This document shows positions 8,574 through 17,531 of a DNA stretch of 64,000 nt, one piece after another (the first letter of the stretch is position 1; each line of letters opens with the position of its first letter). The stretch lies in NCBI RefSeq assembly GCF_015354575.1, contig NZ_JACAFQ010000019.1:1-64000 (forward strand). Direction: 5' to 3'. The position numbers and the translations under genes were made by a program. A model generated the notes under the pieces. The model was not told where the DNA came from and made no database searches. It was given only the letters and a program-made list of their open reading frames with translations. The stretch is from Pseudomonas sp. UFMG81 (lineage in GTDB: Bacteria > Pseudomonadota > Gammaproteobacteria > Pseudomonadales > Pseudomonadaceae).

Positions 8574-9314
8574 TCAGTGCGAAGCAGCGACGATCAGCGC
8601 CTTCATCTCCGCCACCGCAGCTTTGAAGCCGACGAACAGCGCATGGGCCACCAACGCGTGGCCGATGTTCAGTTCGTTGATGCCCTTGATCGCGGCAACG
8701 GCTTCGACGTTGTGATAATGCAGGCCGTGACCGGCGTTGACGATCAGGCCCTGGCCGATACCGAAGGCCACGCCATCGACGATGCGTTTGAGCTCTTCGG
8801 CCACTTCGGTCGGGGTCTCGGCGTCAGCATAACGGCCGGTATGCAGCTCGATGGCGGGCGCGCCAACACGACGCGAAGCTTCGATCTGCCGTTCGTCGGC
8901 ATCAATGAACAGCGACACTTCGGCGCCGGTGCGCGACAGGCGCTCGACCGCCGCCTTGATCCGCGCTTCCTGCCCGGCCACATCCAGGCCACCTTCGGTG
9001 GTCAGCTCCTGGCGGGTTTCCGGCACCAGGCAGATATGCGCCGGGCGGATCTTCTCAGCGAACAGCATCATCTCTTCGGTGACGCCCATCTCGAAGTTCA
9101 TGCGGGTCTGCAGCACGTCCTTGAGCACCAGTACGTCGCGCTCCTGGATGTGCCGGCGGTCTTCGCGCAGGTGCACGGTGATGCCATCGGCACCCGCTTC
9201 CTCGGCGTCCAGCGCGGCCTTGACCGGGTCCGGATAACGGGTGCCCCGGGCCTGGCGCAGGGTCGCCACGTGGTCGATGTTGACGCCGAGAAGCATGCGG
9301 TTGCTGTGAGTCAC
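8574..9314 (-). CDS. pdxJ: Pyridoxine 5'-phosphate synthase
   Basis: 246 residues from a GTG start with an AGGAG box 10 nt upstream; the longer frame to 9344 lacks support. PdxJ closes the pyridoxine ring from 1-deoxyxylulose 5-phosphate and 3-hydroxy-1-aminoacetone phosphate. TIM-barrel signatures seen: LLGVNIDHVATLRQARGT, DGITVHLREDRRHI, NFEMGVTEEM, VSLFIDAD and VNAGHGLHYHNV. It is the last gene of the rnc-era-recO-pdxJ series, the same order as in other pseudomonads. Confidence 0.96.
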   Translation of the reverse strand: MTHSNRMLLGVNIDHVATLRQARGTRYPDPVKAALDAEEAGADGITVHLREDRRHIQERDVLVLKDVLQTRMNFEMGVTEEMMLFAEKIRPAHICLVPETRQELTTEGGLDVAGQEARIKAAVERLSRTGAEVSLFIDADERQIEASRRVGAPAIELHTGRYADAETPTEVAEELKRIVDGVAFGIGQGLIVNAGHGLHYHNVEAVAAIKGINELNIGHALVAHALFVGFKAAVAEMKALIVAASH

Positions 9315-9358
9315 GAAGGGGCACTCCTGAAAGTTGAGGGCCACAGCATACGTGCTGA

Positions 9359-10042
9359 TCAGCGCTTGCGAAACAGTTCCCGGCTGACCAGCGGCTTGGG
9401 CCCCAGGTGCACCGCCAGGGCCTGGCGCATCAGGCGCTTGGCCGCGAGCAAGGCGCCCGGTGCGTCCCAGTCGGCCTGGGCCAGCGCTTGCAGTTCAGTG
9501 CCTTTGAACAACCCCGGCTGGAACAGCTCGACCCGCTCCAGGCCCGCGTCCACTTGCAGGCGGTAGAGACCGTCGGCGACCAGCGGATCGTCGTTCACAT
9601 CATGTTCCAGCGAGAAGGCGTAGCCCAACTCGTCCAGCAGGCGCCATTCGAAGGAGCGCAGCAGCGGCTCCAGCGCCCGGCCGGCGGCCAGGGCCTGCAA
9701 GGTGAGGGTGTAGTGCTCGAACAGCGCCGGATGCGGCGCTTCGGCGGGTAACAGGCGCATCAGCAGCTCGTTGAGGTACAAGCCGCTGAACAGCGCATCG
9801 CCGTGCAGCCAGGCGGCGATGCCGCTGCTGTCCAGGCGCCCGACGTTCTTCAACTCGCCGCGCCCGCGCAGTTCCACTTCCAAGGGCACGAACGGCCGCA
9901 CCAGGCTGCCACCCTTGCCCCGCGCCCGGCGCAGCACCGCCCGTACCCGGCCCTGGGGCGTAAGGAAGTCCACCAGGGCGCTGGTTTCCTTGTAGGCGCG
10001 GCTGTGCAGCACGTAGGCCGGTTGCGGGGTGGGTTGGTCCAT
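9359..10042 (-). CDS. recO: DNA repair protein RecO
   Basis: 227 residues. N-terminal OB fold (AYVLHSRAYKETSALVDFLT, GRVRAVLRRARGKGG) and a helical C-terminal part, as in gammaproteobacterial RecO, which lacks the cysteine cluster seen in some other lineages. Acts with RecF and RecR to load RecA on SSB-coated single-stranded DNA and can anneal strands. It lies between era and pdxJ; a REP pair separates it from era. Confidence 0.94.
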   Translation of the reverse strand: MDQPTPQPAYVLHSRAYKETSALVDFLTPQGRVRAVLRRARGKGGSLVRPFVPLEVELRGRGELKNVGRLDSSGIAAWLHGDALFSGLYLNELLMRLLPAEAPHPALFEHYTLTLQALAAGRALEPLLRSFEWRLLDELGYAFSLEHDVNDDPLVADGLYRLQVDAGLERVELFQPGLFKGTELQALAQADWDAPGALLAAKRLMRQALAVHLGPKPLVSRELFRKR

Positions 10043-10074
10043 GGGATATCACTCAGACCGGGAGCGTCGCAAGC

Positions 10075-10195
10075 CCTGTAGGAGCGGCCTTGTGTCGCGA
10101 AAGGGCTGCAAGGCAGCCCCAGCAATCTGCGTATCGACGCTGAAATTTTGGGGCCGCTCTGCGGCCCTTTCGCGACACAAGGCCGCTCCTACAGG
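10075..10195. repeat. Inverted REP pair (GTAGGAGCGGCC type) between recO and era
   Basis: Outer arms of about 32 nt, CCTGTAGGAGCGGCCTTGTG... and its complement, enclose a second smaller hairpin (GGGCTGCAAGGCAGCCC). This is a second REP class, different from the GCCGGCAAGCCGGC class. It lies inside the era-recO interval, so it could act as an mRNA-processing or attenuation site. Confidence 0.9.
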
Positions 10196-10217
10196 CAGAG
10201 CAGATTCGCGCGTGGGT

Positions 10218-11126
10218 CTACAGGTCGCCGTAACCCAGCGAACGCAGGGCGCGTTCGTCGTCGGACCAGCCACCCTTGACCTTGACCCACAGGTTGAGCA
10301 TGACCTTGGAATCGAACAGCACTTCCATGTCCTTGCGCGCTTCGGAGCCGATGCGCTTGATGCGCTCGCCCTTGTCGCCAATGATGATTTTCTTCTGGCC
10401 GTCACGCTCGACCAGGATCAGCGCATGGATGTGCAGCACATGGCCCTGCTGCTTGAACTCTTCGATTTCCACGGTGATCTGGTACGGCAACTCCGCACCC
10501 AGCTGGCGCATGATCTTCTCGCGGACCAGTTCGGCGGCGAGGAAGCGGCTGCTGCGGTCGGTGATCTGGTCTTCCGGGAAGAAGTGGTCGTTCTCCGGCA
10601 GGTGCTTGGCGATCTGGGCTTCCAGCGCGTCGAGGTTGTGCCCCTGCTGCGCGGAAATCGGCATCACTTCGGCGTTCGGCAGTTGTTCCTGCAACCACTG
10701 CAAGTGCGGGATCAGCTCGGCCTTCTCTTCCATGCGGTCGGTCTTGTTGACCGCGATGATCAGCGGGCCGGTGACGTACTGCACGCGCTCGAGCACCAGC
10801 TGGTCCTCGTCGGTCCACTTGGTGCGGTCAACCACGAAGATCACCACGTCGACGTCCTTCAGTGCCGCCGAGGCGTTGCGGTTCATGTAGCGGTTGAGCG
10901 CTTTGTCATTGGCCTTGTGCATGCCGGGGGTATCGACGTAGATCGCCTGCACGTCACCCTCGGTCTTGATGCCGAGCATGTTGTGGCGGGTGGTCTGCGG
11001 CTTGCGCGAGGTGATCGCCAGCTTCTGCCCGAGGATGTGGTTGAGCAGGGTCGACTTGCCGACGTTGGGGCGGCCGACGATGGCAACATAGCCGCAGCGG
11101 GTCGAAGTGTTTTCAGTCATTGCCAT
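10218..11126 (-). CDS. era: GTPase Era
   Basis: 302 residues (300 if the second ATG at 11120 is used). Contains the Era GTPase motifs G1 GRPNVGKS (residues 18-25), G3 DTPGMH, G4 NKTD, and a C-terminal KH domain with VERDGQKKIIIGDKGERIK. Era binds the 3' end of 16S rRNA and helps 30S maturation. The start overlaps the end of rnc, giving translational coupling with RNase III, which works in the same rRNA-processing pathway. Confidence 0.97.
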   Translation of the reverse strand: MAMTENTSTRCGYVAIVGRPNVGKSTLLNHILGQKLAITSRKPQTTRHNMLGIKTEGDVQAIYVDTPGMHKANDKALNRYMNRNASAALKDVDVVIFVVDRTKWTDEDQLVLERVQYVTGPLIIAVNKTDRMEEKAELIPHLQWLQEQLPNAEVMPISAQQGHNLDALEAQIAKHLPENDHFFPEDQITDRSSRFLAAELVREKIMRQLGAELPYQITVEIEEFKQQGHVLHIHALILVERDGQKKIIIGDKGERIKRIGSEARKDMEVLFDSKVMLNLWVKVKGGWSDDERALRSLGYGDL

Positions 11127-11802
11127 TCTCCACGCCCAGGGCGATCAATGCGGCGGCGGCGGCGACCTGTTCGGCGATACGCCGGCTTACGCCCTGGCCA
11201 CGGCTTTTCTTGTTCAGCAGGACCACTTCGCATTCCACGAGGAAGGTCCGGCAGTGCGGTTCGCCCTGGATGTCCACCACTTCGTAACGTGGCAGGTCGC
11301 AGGCACGCGATTGCAGGAACTCCTGCAGACGGGTCTTGGGGTCTTTGTTGGTGTCGACCAGCGTGAGGCCTTCGAACTCGTCGGTCAGCCAGGCCAGAAT
11401 GCGCTCGCGCGCGGTCTGCATGTCGGCGTCCTGGTAGATCGCGCCGATCAGTGCCTCCAACGCGTCCGCCAGGATCGACTCGCGGCGGAAACCGCCGCTC
11501 TTGAGTTCGCCCGAGCCCAAACGCAGGTACTCGCCAAGGTCGAAGCCGCGGGCCAGACGGGCGAGCGTCTCGCCCTTGACCAGGCGTGCGCGCAGGCGCG
11601 ACAGCTGGCCTTCGCGGGCCTGCGGGAAGCGCTCGAACAGCGCCTCGCCAACCACGAAGTTGAGAATGGCATCGCCGAGGAATTCCAGGCGCTCGTTATT
11701 GCGCCCGGCATAGCTGCGATGGGTCAGGGCCAGCAACATCTGGTCCTGGTCCTTGAAGGTGTAGCCGAGCTTGCGCTCCAGGCGGGCAAGGGAAGCACTC
11801 AT
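11113..11802 (-). CDS. rnc: Ribonuclease III
   Basis: 229 residues. RNase III signature NERLEFLGDAILNFVVGE (acidic active-site residues at about 40-47) and a C-terminal double-stranded RNA-binding domain (DPKTRLQEFLQSR... and KKSRGQGVSRRIAEQVAAAAA). Processes rRNA precursors and structured mRNAs. In P. aeruginosa a DUF4845 gene lies between lepB and rnc; here only about 160 bp separate them, and that gap holds a structured RNA region (11861-11914) and a lepB terminator. Confidence 0.97.
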   Translation of the reverse strand: MSASLARLERKLGYTFKDQDQMLLALTHRSYAGRNNERLEFLGDAILNFVVGEALFERFPQAREGQLSRLRARLVKGETLARLARGFDLGEYLRLGSGELKSGGFRRESILADALEALIGAIYQDADMQTARERILAWLTDEFEGLTLVDTNKDPKTRLQEFLQSRACDLPRYEVVDIQGEPHCRTFLVECEVVLLNKKSRGQGVSRRIAEQVAAAAALIALGVENGND

Positions 11803-11860
11803 GGGGCCACCCGTACAAAGTTCAACGCGTTGTTCAAATCAACATCCTGAAAGACGGTTT

Positions 11861-11914
11861 GGCTGTGGCTCGCCATCAAGATGGCGAAACCTCTCGTTCC
11901 CTGAGAACACAGCC
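11861..11914 (-). promoter_or_regulatory. Structured leader in front of rnc (candidate RNase III autocontrol site)
   Basis: About 60 nt upstream of rnc the transcript can fold with an outer stem GGCTGTG/CACAGCC (11861-11867 with 11908-11914) and an inner stem CGCCAT/ATGGCG (loop CAAG, 11871-11886). E. coli rnc is autoregulated by cleavage of a stem in its leader. The equivalent role here is inferred only from position and pairing. Confidence 0.35.
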
Positions 11915-11932
11915 TATGTCAGAAAAGCAATC

Positions 11933-11954
11933 GGCGCTGTCCGCAGACAGCGCC
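11933..11954 (-). terminator. Likely terminator of lepA-lepB
   Basis: Nine-base-pair perfect stem (GGCGCTGTC/GACAGCGCC, 4-nt loop), 8 nt after the lepB stop on the minus strand, followed by TGCTTTTCT. The T-tract is interrupted, so termination may be partial. Confidence 0.6.
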
Positions 11955-11962
11955 GTCGATAC

Positions 11963-12817
11963 TTAGTGGATCAGGCCGACCCGCGACAAGTTGGGCAGGT
12001 GGCTCAGTTTCGGTTCTGGCCAGCTCATCCATACGGCGAACGCCTTGCCGACGATGTTCCGGTCCGGAACCATGCCGTGCAGCTCTTTGGGGATGTTCGG
12101 GTCATCCCAGTAGCGGCTGTCGTTGGAGTTGTCGCGGTTGTCACCCATCATGAAGTAGTGACCCGCCGGCACGGTCCATTGCTGGTCCGGCGGCATGCGG
12201 TAGCGGGTCATTTCCTTGCGGATCAGGTGCTCGACCTCACCCAGTTTTTCCTTGTACAGCTCGGCGCTGCCCAAGGTGCCCGGCTCGCTGCCGACCAGTT
12301 GCTCGGCGACCGCCTGGCCATTGACGAACAGGCGCTTGTCGTTGGTGTAGCGGATCTGGTCGCCCGGCAGGCCGATTACCCGCTTGATGTAGTTGACGTT
12401 CGGGTCGCTCGGGTAGCGGAACACCATGACATCGCCGCGTTGTGGGTCACCGACTTCGATGACCTTCTTGTCGATCACCGGCAGGCGGATGCCGTAGGAG
12501 AACTTGTTCACCAGGATGAAGTCGCCCACTTCCAAGGTCGGTTTCATCGAACCCGACGGGATTTGGAACGGCTCAACCAGGAACGAACGCAACACCAGCA
12601 CGATGAACAGCACCGGGAAGAACGACTTGCCGTACTCGACCAGCAACGGCTCCTTGTTCAGGCGTTCGACCACGGCCATTTCTGGCTGGCTGACGCTGCC
12701 CTGGTAGGTGGCGATCGCCGCACGCCGGCGCGGGGCCAGGAACAGCAGGTCGATCAGACCCAACAGGCCGCAGACGGCAACGGCGATGACGAGCAACAGC
12801 GGGAAATTTAGCGACAT
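11963..12817 (-). CDS. lepB: Signal peptidase I
   Basis: 284 residues. Two N-terminal membrane segments (about 5-28 and 64-82) and the catalytic region with Ser90 in PSGSMKPT and Lys145 in YIKRVIGLPGD, the serine-lysine dyad of type I signal peptidases. Box E (GDNRDNSNDSRYWD) is present. It cleaves signal peptides of exported proteins at the outer face of the inner membrane. It follows lepA by 5 nt and is co-transcribed with it. Confidence 0.97.
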   Translation of the reverse strand: MSLNFPLLLVIAVAVCGLLGLIDLLFLAPRRRAAIATYQGSVSQPEMAVVERLNKEPLLVEYGKSFFPVLFIVLVLRSFLVEPFQIPSGSMKPTLEVGDFILVNKFSYGIRLPVIDKKVIEVGDPQRGDVMVFRYPSDPNVNYIKRVIGLPGDQIRYTNDKRLFVNGQAVAEQLVGSEPGTLGSAELYKEKLGEVEHLIRKEMTRYRMPPDQQWTVPAGHYFMMGDNRDNSNDSRYWDDPNIPKELHGMVPDRNIVGKAFAVWMSWPEPKLSHLPNLSRVGLIH

Positions 12818-12822
12818 AGGAC

Positions 12823-14622
12823 CTAGCTATCCAACCTGAGCACGGCGAGGAAGGCTTCCTGTGGAATTTCCACGTTGCCGACCTGTTTCATGCGTTTCTT
12901 ACCGGCCTTCTGCTTCTCCAGCAGCTTCTTCTTACGGCTCACGTCGCCGCCGTAGCACTTGGCCAGTACGTTCTTTCTGAGCGCCTTGACGGTGGTCCGC
13001 GCAATGATCTGGCCGCCAATGGCTGCCTGGATCGCCACGTCGAACATCTGCCGAGGGATCAGTTCCTTCATCTTCTCGGTCAACGCACGGCCTTTGTAGG
13101 CGGCGTTGTCGCGGTGCACGATCAGTGCCAGGGCATCGACCTTGTCACCGTTGATCAGCACGTCCAGCTTGACCAGGTTGGCCGACTGGTAGCGGTCGAA
13201 ATGATAGTCCAGCGAAGCGTAGCCGCGGCTGGTCGATTTGAGGCGGTCGAAGAAGTCCAGCACCACCTCGTTCATCGGCATGTCGTAGCGCACCTGCACC
13301 TGGCTGCCGAGGAACTGCATGTCGCGCTGCACGCCACGCTTCTCGATGCACAGGGTGATGACGTTGCCCAGGTGCTCCTGGGGTACCAGGATGGTCGCGG
13401 TGACGATCGGCTCACGGAAATCGGTGACGGACGACACATCAGGCAGCTTCGACGGGTTGTCGACGATGATGGTTTCGCCAGTCTTGAGCTCGAGCTCGTA
13501 GATCACGCTCGGTGCGGTGGTGATCAGGTCCAGGTCGTATTCGCGCTCCAGGCGCTCCTGGATGATCTCCATGTGCAGCATGCCGAGGAAGCCGCAACGG
13601 AAGCCGAAGCCAAGCGCGTCGGAGCTTTCCGGCATGTATTGCAGCGACGAGTCGTTCAGGGTGAGCTTCTGCAGCGCGTCACGGAAGTCTTCGAAGTCGT
13701 CGGAGCTGACCGGGAACAGGCCGGCGTACACCTGTGGCTGGATCTTCTTGAAGCCTGCGAGCACTTCGACCTCGGGGGTCGAGGACAGGGTCAGGGTGTC
13801 ACCGACCGGCGCACCATGGATGTCCTTGATGCTGGCGATGATGAAGCCCACTTCGCCTGCCTTCAGGTCGGCGGTTTGCGTGTGCTTGGGGGTGAATACG
13901 CCGACGCTGTCGACCAGGTGCACCTTGCCGGTGGACTTGACCAGGATCTTGTCGCCTTTCTTGACGCGGCCCTGGCGCACGCGCACCAGCGAGACCACGC
14001 CCAGGTAGTTGTCGAACCAGGAGTCGATGATCAGTGCCTGCAGGGGGGCGTCGATTTCGCCTTCGGGCGCAGGGATGGTGTGCACCAGGCGCTCGAGCAC
14101 CTCGTCCACGCCCATGCCGCTCTTGGCGCTGCAGGCCACAGCGTCAGTGGCGTCGATGCCGATGATCTTCTCGATCTCGTCCTTGACGCGGTCCGGGTCG
14201 GCCTGGGGCAGGTCCATCTTGTTCAGCACCGGCATGACTTCCAGGCCCTGCTCGATGGCGGTGTAGCAGTTGGCGACCGACTGCGCCTCGACGCCTTGGC
14301 CGGCGTCGACCACCAGCAGTGCACCCTCACACGCCGCCAGCGAGCGCGAGACTTCATAGGTGAAGTCGACGTGGCCGGGGGTGTCGATGAAGTTCAGCTG
14401 GTAGGTTTTGCCGTCCTGCGCCTTGTAGTGCAGGGTGACGCTGTGGGCCTTGATGGTGATCCCGCGCTCGCGCTCCAGGTCCATGGAATCGAGGACCTGG
14501 GCCTCCATTTCGCGTGCCGACAGGCCACCGCACATCTGGATGAAACGGTCGGCCAGCGTCGACTTGCCATGGTCGATGTGGGCGATGATGGAGAAATTGC
14601 GGATATGACTCAAATCACTCAC
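12823..14622 (-). CDS. lepA: Elongation factor 4 (LepA)
   Basis: 599 residues, full length. GTPase motifs: G1 AHIDHGKS, G2 region RERGITIKAHSV, G3 DTPGHVDF and G4 NKMDLPQADP. The C-terminal LepA-specific domain ends with KKLLEKQKAGKKRMKQVG. It is a ribosomal translocase-like GTPase involved in back-translocation and initiation/30S assembly. First gene of the lepA-lepB pair. Confidence 0.97.
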   Translation of the reverse strand: MSDLSHIRNFSIIAHIDHGKSTLADRFIQMCGGLSAREMEAQVLDSMDLERERGITIKAHSVTLHYKAQDGKTYQLNFIDTPGHVDFTYEVSRSLAACEGALLVVDAGQGVEAQSVANCYTAIEQGLEVMPVLNKMDLPQADPDRVKDEIEKIIGIDATDAVACSAKSGMGVDEVLERLVHTIPAPEGEIDAPLQALIIDSWFDNYLGVVSLVRVRQGRVKKGDKILVKSTGKVHLVDSVGVFTPKHTQTADLKAGEVGFIIASIKDIHGAPVGDTLTLSSTPEVEVLAGFKKIQPQVYAGLFPVSSDDFEDFRDALQKLTLNDSSLQYMPESSDALGFGFRCGFLGMLHMEIIQERLEREYDLDLITTAPSVIYELELKTGETIIVDNPSKLPDVSSVTDFREPIVTATILVPQEHLGNVITLCIEKRGVQRDMQFLGSQVQVRYDMPMNEVVLDFFDRLKSTSRGYASLDYHFDRYQSANLVKLDVLINGDKVDALALIVHRDNAAYKGRALTEKMKELIPRQMFDVAIQAAIGGQIIARTTVKALRKNVLAKCYGGDVSRKKKLLEKQKAGKKRMKQVGNVEIPQEAFLAVLRLDS

Positions 14623-14762
14623 GGGTCAACACTCGAAAAGGCTGCGAGCCGGACGCCCGCCGAAAAATAGCCGGGAATTGTACCTCAAGCCGGAGGGATA
14701 TGGGAGATTCCTCTATCGGCCAGCGGCATCACCCTGCGGCTGAGCTGAGAAAAACATGTACT

Positions 14763-14847
14763 TGTGGGAGCGGGCTTGCCCGCGAACACCGGCAAAGCCG
14801 GTGCCCTCCACCGCAGCGCCTGCTTCGCGGGCAAGCCCGCTCCCACA
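14763..14847. repeat. REP palindrome with internal hairpin, upstream of lepA
   Basis: Arms 14763-14786 and 14824-14847 (core GGGCTTGCCCGCGAA / TTCGCGGGCAAGCCC) enclose a further small hairpin CACCGGCAAAGCCGGTG at 14788-14804. It lies between lepA and mucD. Confidence 0.9.
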
Positions 14848-14905
14848 GGGCCCGCGCTGCCTGCCAGCGCAGCAGATTGTCCCATAGCAATTTGAGAGCG
14901 CTCAT

Positions 14906-14934
14906 GAAAAAGGGCAGCCAGCGCTGCCCTTTTC
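14906..14934 (-). terminator. Intrinsic terminator of mucD
   Basis: Minus-strand stem AAAAGGGCAGC/GCTGCCCTTTTT with a 4-nt loop and a run of T residues, 17 nt after the mucD stop. A strong Rho-independent terminator ending the algU-mucABD transcript. Confidence 0.85.
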
Positions 14935-14950
14935 CTACCTGCCAATCCGC

Positions 14951-16384
14951 TTATTCAGCCAGCTTGAAGGTGATGAAGCTGGCGCGCCCCTGGCGCAGCA
15001 CGCGCATCGACACCGAGCGGTTCTTCGGCAGCTCCTTGGCCACCTCGGTGAACTGCTTGGCCGAAGCGATCGGCTGGTTGTTCAGGTGGCTGATGACATC
15101 ACCCGGACGCAGGCCGATCAGGGCCGCCGGGCCATCCTGAACTTCCTTGATGACCACACCGCCCTTGAGCTCCAGCGATTTTTTCTGCTCGGCGGTCAGG
15201 TCGGTCACGGAAACGCCCAGGCGGTTGCTGCTGCGCTCGGCGCCGCCTTCTGCGCCAGTGCCGATGTCTGCCTCGTCGTCCGGCAGCGCTCCCACGGTCA
15301 CATCGAGGTTCTGGCGCTTGCCGTTGCGGATGATCTCCAGCTTGGCCTTGGCGCCATCCTTGAGGCTGCCGACCAGGTGCGGCAGGTCGGCCGACATGAC
15401 GATCGGCTGGCCGTTCATGCTCAGGATCACGTCACCGACTTGCAGGCCGCCCTTGGCCGCCGGGCCGTCTTCCAGCACCTGCGCCACCAGGGCGCCGGCC
15501 GGCTTGTCGAGACCGAAGGACTCGGCCAGGTCCTTGTTGACCTCCTGGATCACCACGCCCAGCCAACCACGGCTGACCTTGCCGTCTTTCTTCAGCTGGT
15601 TGGACACATCGATCGCCACATCGATCGGGATGGCGAACGACAAGCCCATGAAGCCGCCGGAGCGGGTGAAGATCTGCGAGTTGATACCCACCACTTCACC
15701 TTTCATGTTGAACAGCGGGCCACCCGAGTTGCCCGGGTTGATCGCCACGTCGGTCTGGATGAACGGCACATAGGTGTCGTTGGGCAGGGTGCGCCCCTTG
15801 GCGCTGACGATACCTTTGGTTACCGAGTGGTCGAAACCGAACGGAGAGCCGATGGCCAGCACCCATTCACCGACCTTGAGCTTTTCCGAATCGCCCAGTT
15901 TCACGGTTGGCAGGTTCTTGCCCTCGACCTTGAGCAGGGCGACGTCGGTGCGCGGATCGGTGCCGACCAGCTTGGCTTGCAGCTCGCTGCGGTCGGACAG
16001 GCGGACGATGATCTCGTCGGCATCAGCGACCACATGGTTGTTGGTCAGCACGTAGCCATCGTCGGAGATGATGAAGCCCGAACCCAGCGACTGCGCCTCG
16101 CGCTGGCGATCACCGCGGGGCGAACGCGGCTGCTGCGGCATGTTGCGCTCGAAGAATTCGCGGAACATCGGCGGCAGGCCTTCGAGGTCAGGCATCTGCC
16201 CGGCGGCAATGCGCCGGTCCGGCAGTTTCTGCTTGGTACTGATGTTGACCACCGCCGGCGAGGCCTGCTCGACCAGGGTGGTGAAGTCCGGCAGCGACTC
16301 CTCGGCCTGGGCACTGAGCACCTGGCCGAGCATCAGCACGGCGGCGAACATCGAAAGGTAGGTTTTCAAGCGTGGTATCGACAT
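14951..16384 (-). CDS. mucD: Periplasmic serine protease MucD (DegP/HtrA family)
   Basis: 477 residues. Signal peptide about residues 1-27 (VLSAQA). Trypsin-like domain with catalytic His117 (TNNHVV), Asp147 (DPRTDVAL) and Ser220 (NPGNSGGPL), followed by two PDZ domains (about 265-355 and 385-470). It degrades misfolded envelope proteins and dampens AlgU activation. It is separated from mucB by 170 bp without mucC, unlike P. aeruginosa; this gap carries a sigma-70-like promoter, so mucD may be transcribed both from the algU operon and on its own. Confidence 0.95.
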   Translation of the reverse strand: MSIPRLKTYLSMFAAVLMLGQVLSAQAEESLPDFTTLVEQASPAVVNISTKQKLPDRRIAAGQMPDLEGLPPMFREFFERNMPQQPRSPRGDRQREAQSLGSGFIISDDGYVLTNNHVVADADEIIVRLSDRSELQAKLVGTDPRTDVALLKVEGKNLPTVKLGDSEKLKVGEWVLAIGSPFGFDHSVTKGIVSAKGRTLPNDTYVPFIQTDVAINPGNSGGPLFNMKGEVVGINSQIFTRSGGFMGLSFAIPIDVAIDVSNQLKKDGKVSRGWLGVVIQEVNKDLAESFGLDKPAGALVAQVLEDGPAAKGGLQVGDVILSMNGQPIVMSADLPHLVGSLKDGAKAKLEIIRNGKRQNLDVTVGALPDDEADIGTGAEGGAERSSNRLGVSVTDLTAEQKKSLELKGGVVIKEVQDGPAALIGLRPGDVISHLNNQPIASAKQFTEVAKELPKNRSVSMRVLRQGRASFITFKLAE

Positions 16385-16462
16385 ACGGCTCCCGTCACAA
16401 CGAGCGTAGTTAGCAGTGAGTCCCCTGCGAACGCAGGAAAGGCCAGACTCCGAGAAGCCTGA

Positions 16463-16491
16463 CCTATAGAAAATTTACGTCTGGAATGCAA
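16463..16491 (-). promoter_or_regulatory. Candidate sigma-70 promoter for mucD
   Basis: On the minus strand TTGCAT (16491-16486) and TATAGG (16468-16463) are separated by 17 bp, about 80 nt upstream of the mucD start. The T-rich spacer supports it; there is no direct evidence of use. Confidence 0.4.
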
Positions 16492-16554
16492 ATGACAATG
16501 CCTGAAATTCATGTCAGCACTGTGTAACAGAAGCTGTCAAAGCGCGGCCTGACA

Positions 16555-17520
16555 TCATTGTTTGGCCTGGACATCCTGGGCACGCATCGACAGGGCCACT
16601 CGCTCGGCGGTACCCAGCGGGATCTCGCCGACCACGGTGACCATCACCTTTCCCTTGGGCGTATTGAGGTGCCGTGAAACCGCGACGGTGGGGCCGAGCT
16701 GGGTGCGGGTGTCGGTCCCTGAATCGCTGCCGATTGGCTCAAGGAACACAGAGAAACGTGCCAAACCATCGTCGTACATCAGGCTGGTGACCATGCTTTT
16801 ACGCTGCGGGTCGCGACGAACATGGCTGTTGACCAGCTCGAAACCTGGCGGCAACCAGTCGGAGCGCCAGCCAGCGACCGTTTCGGAGGCAGTCGCCGCG
16901 GTTCGTTCCACCGGTCTGCACGCACTGCTGGCGCTCAGATCGGCGTCGGTCGGCAGGTCGTCGGTGTCCAGGCGAGTCATCTGGAAGCGTTCGAGCAACT
17001 GGCCTTTGTCGTTGAGCATCAACGAGCGCAGGGGCAGGCCGGTCTTGGTGTCCAGATGCAATTCGAAAGCGTAGCGGTGCTGGTCACGGGGGGTGAGCGT
17101 GACGATCACGGCATCACGCCCGGCGACGCGTGACTTGCCTGCCACACTCAAGTCGTACCAGCTCATCAACTTCAGGGGATCGAGCACACGCGCTGTCGAG
17201 TCTGGCGGCGTACCTACGCCACTCACCAGGGCGCCACTGACGCATTGCACCTTGCCATCGACACGCACGATTTCCTGGGCAGCGCCATCGAGCTGAAGCA
17301 AACGCTCGCTGACCTTGCCGTCCTGGACGCGATGCCAGATATCGTGGGTGGAGAAGCTGCCGTTACGTTCGTAGACGAAAGAGCCCTGGTAACTCTGCTC
17401 TTGCTCGGCCCGTGCCAGCTTGCTCAGCCAACCACTCGCCTCGGGCGAAGAGTTGGCTGCCAGGGCCTGCACGGTCAGGCTGCTGCCAAGCAGCAGCGAC
17501 ACGAGAGGTAGCGCGCGCAT
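16555..17520 (-). CDS. mucB: Periplasmic regulator of the AlgU anti-sigma factor (RseB-like)
   Basis: 321 residues with a signal peptide (VQALA near residue 21). The MucB/RseB fold is recognisable: SYQGSFVYERNGSFSTHDIWHRV, LQLDGAAQEIVRVDGKVQC, LLERFQMTRLD and a smaller C-terminal domain ending VALSMRAQDVQAKQ. It binds the periplasmic part of MucA and shields it from regulated proteolysis, releasing when envelope stress or mislocalised lipids are sensed. Starts 11 nt after mucA. Confidence 0.94.
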   Translation of the reverse strand: MRALPLVSLLLGSSLTVQALAANSSPEASGWLSKLARAEQEQSYQGSFVYERNGSFSTHDIWHRVQDGKVSERLLQLDGAAQEIVRVDGKVQCVSGALVSGVGTPPDSTARVLDPLKLMSWYDLSVAGKSRVAGRDAVIVTLTPRDQHRYAFELHLDTKTGLPLRSLMLNDKGQLLERFQMTRLDTDDLPTDADLSASSACRPVERTAATASETVAGWRSDWLPPGFELVNSHVRRDPQRKSMVTSLMYDDGLARFSVFLEPIGSDSGTDTRTQLGPTVAVSRHLNTPKGKVMVTVVGEIPLGTAERVALSMRAQDVQAKQ

Positions 17521-17531
17521 GTGCCTCCTTA

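Noticed and set aside
13114..14670. 518-codon plus-strand frame opposite lepA (and similar long frames opposite lon, tctA and bglX)
   Set aside because: Antisense shadows of strongly conserved genes with family motifs on the sense strand; none has a plausible start or fold.
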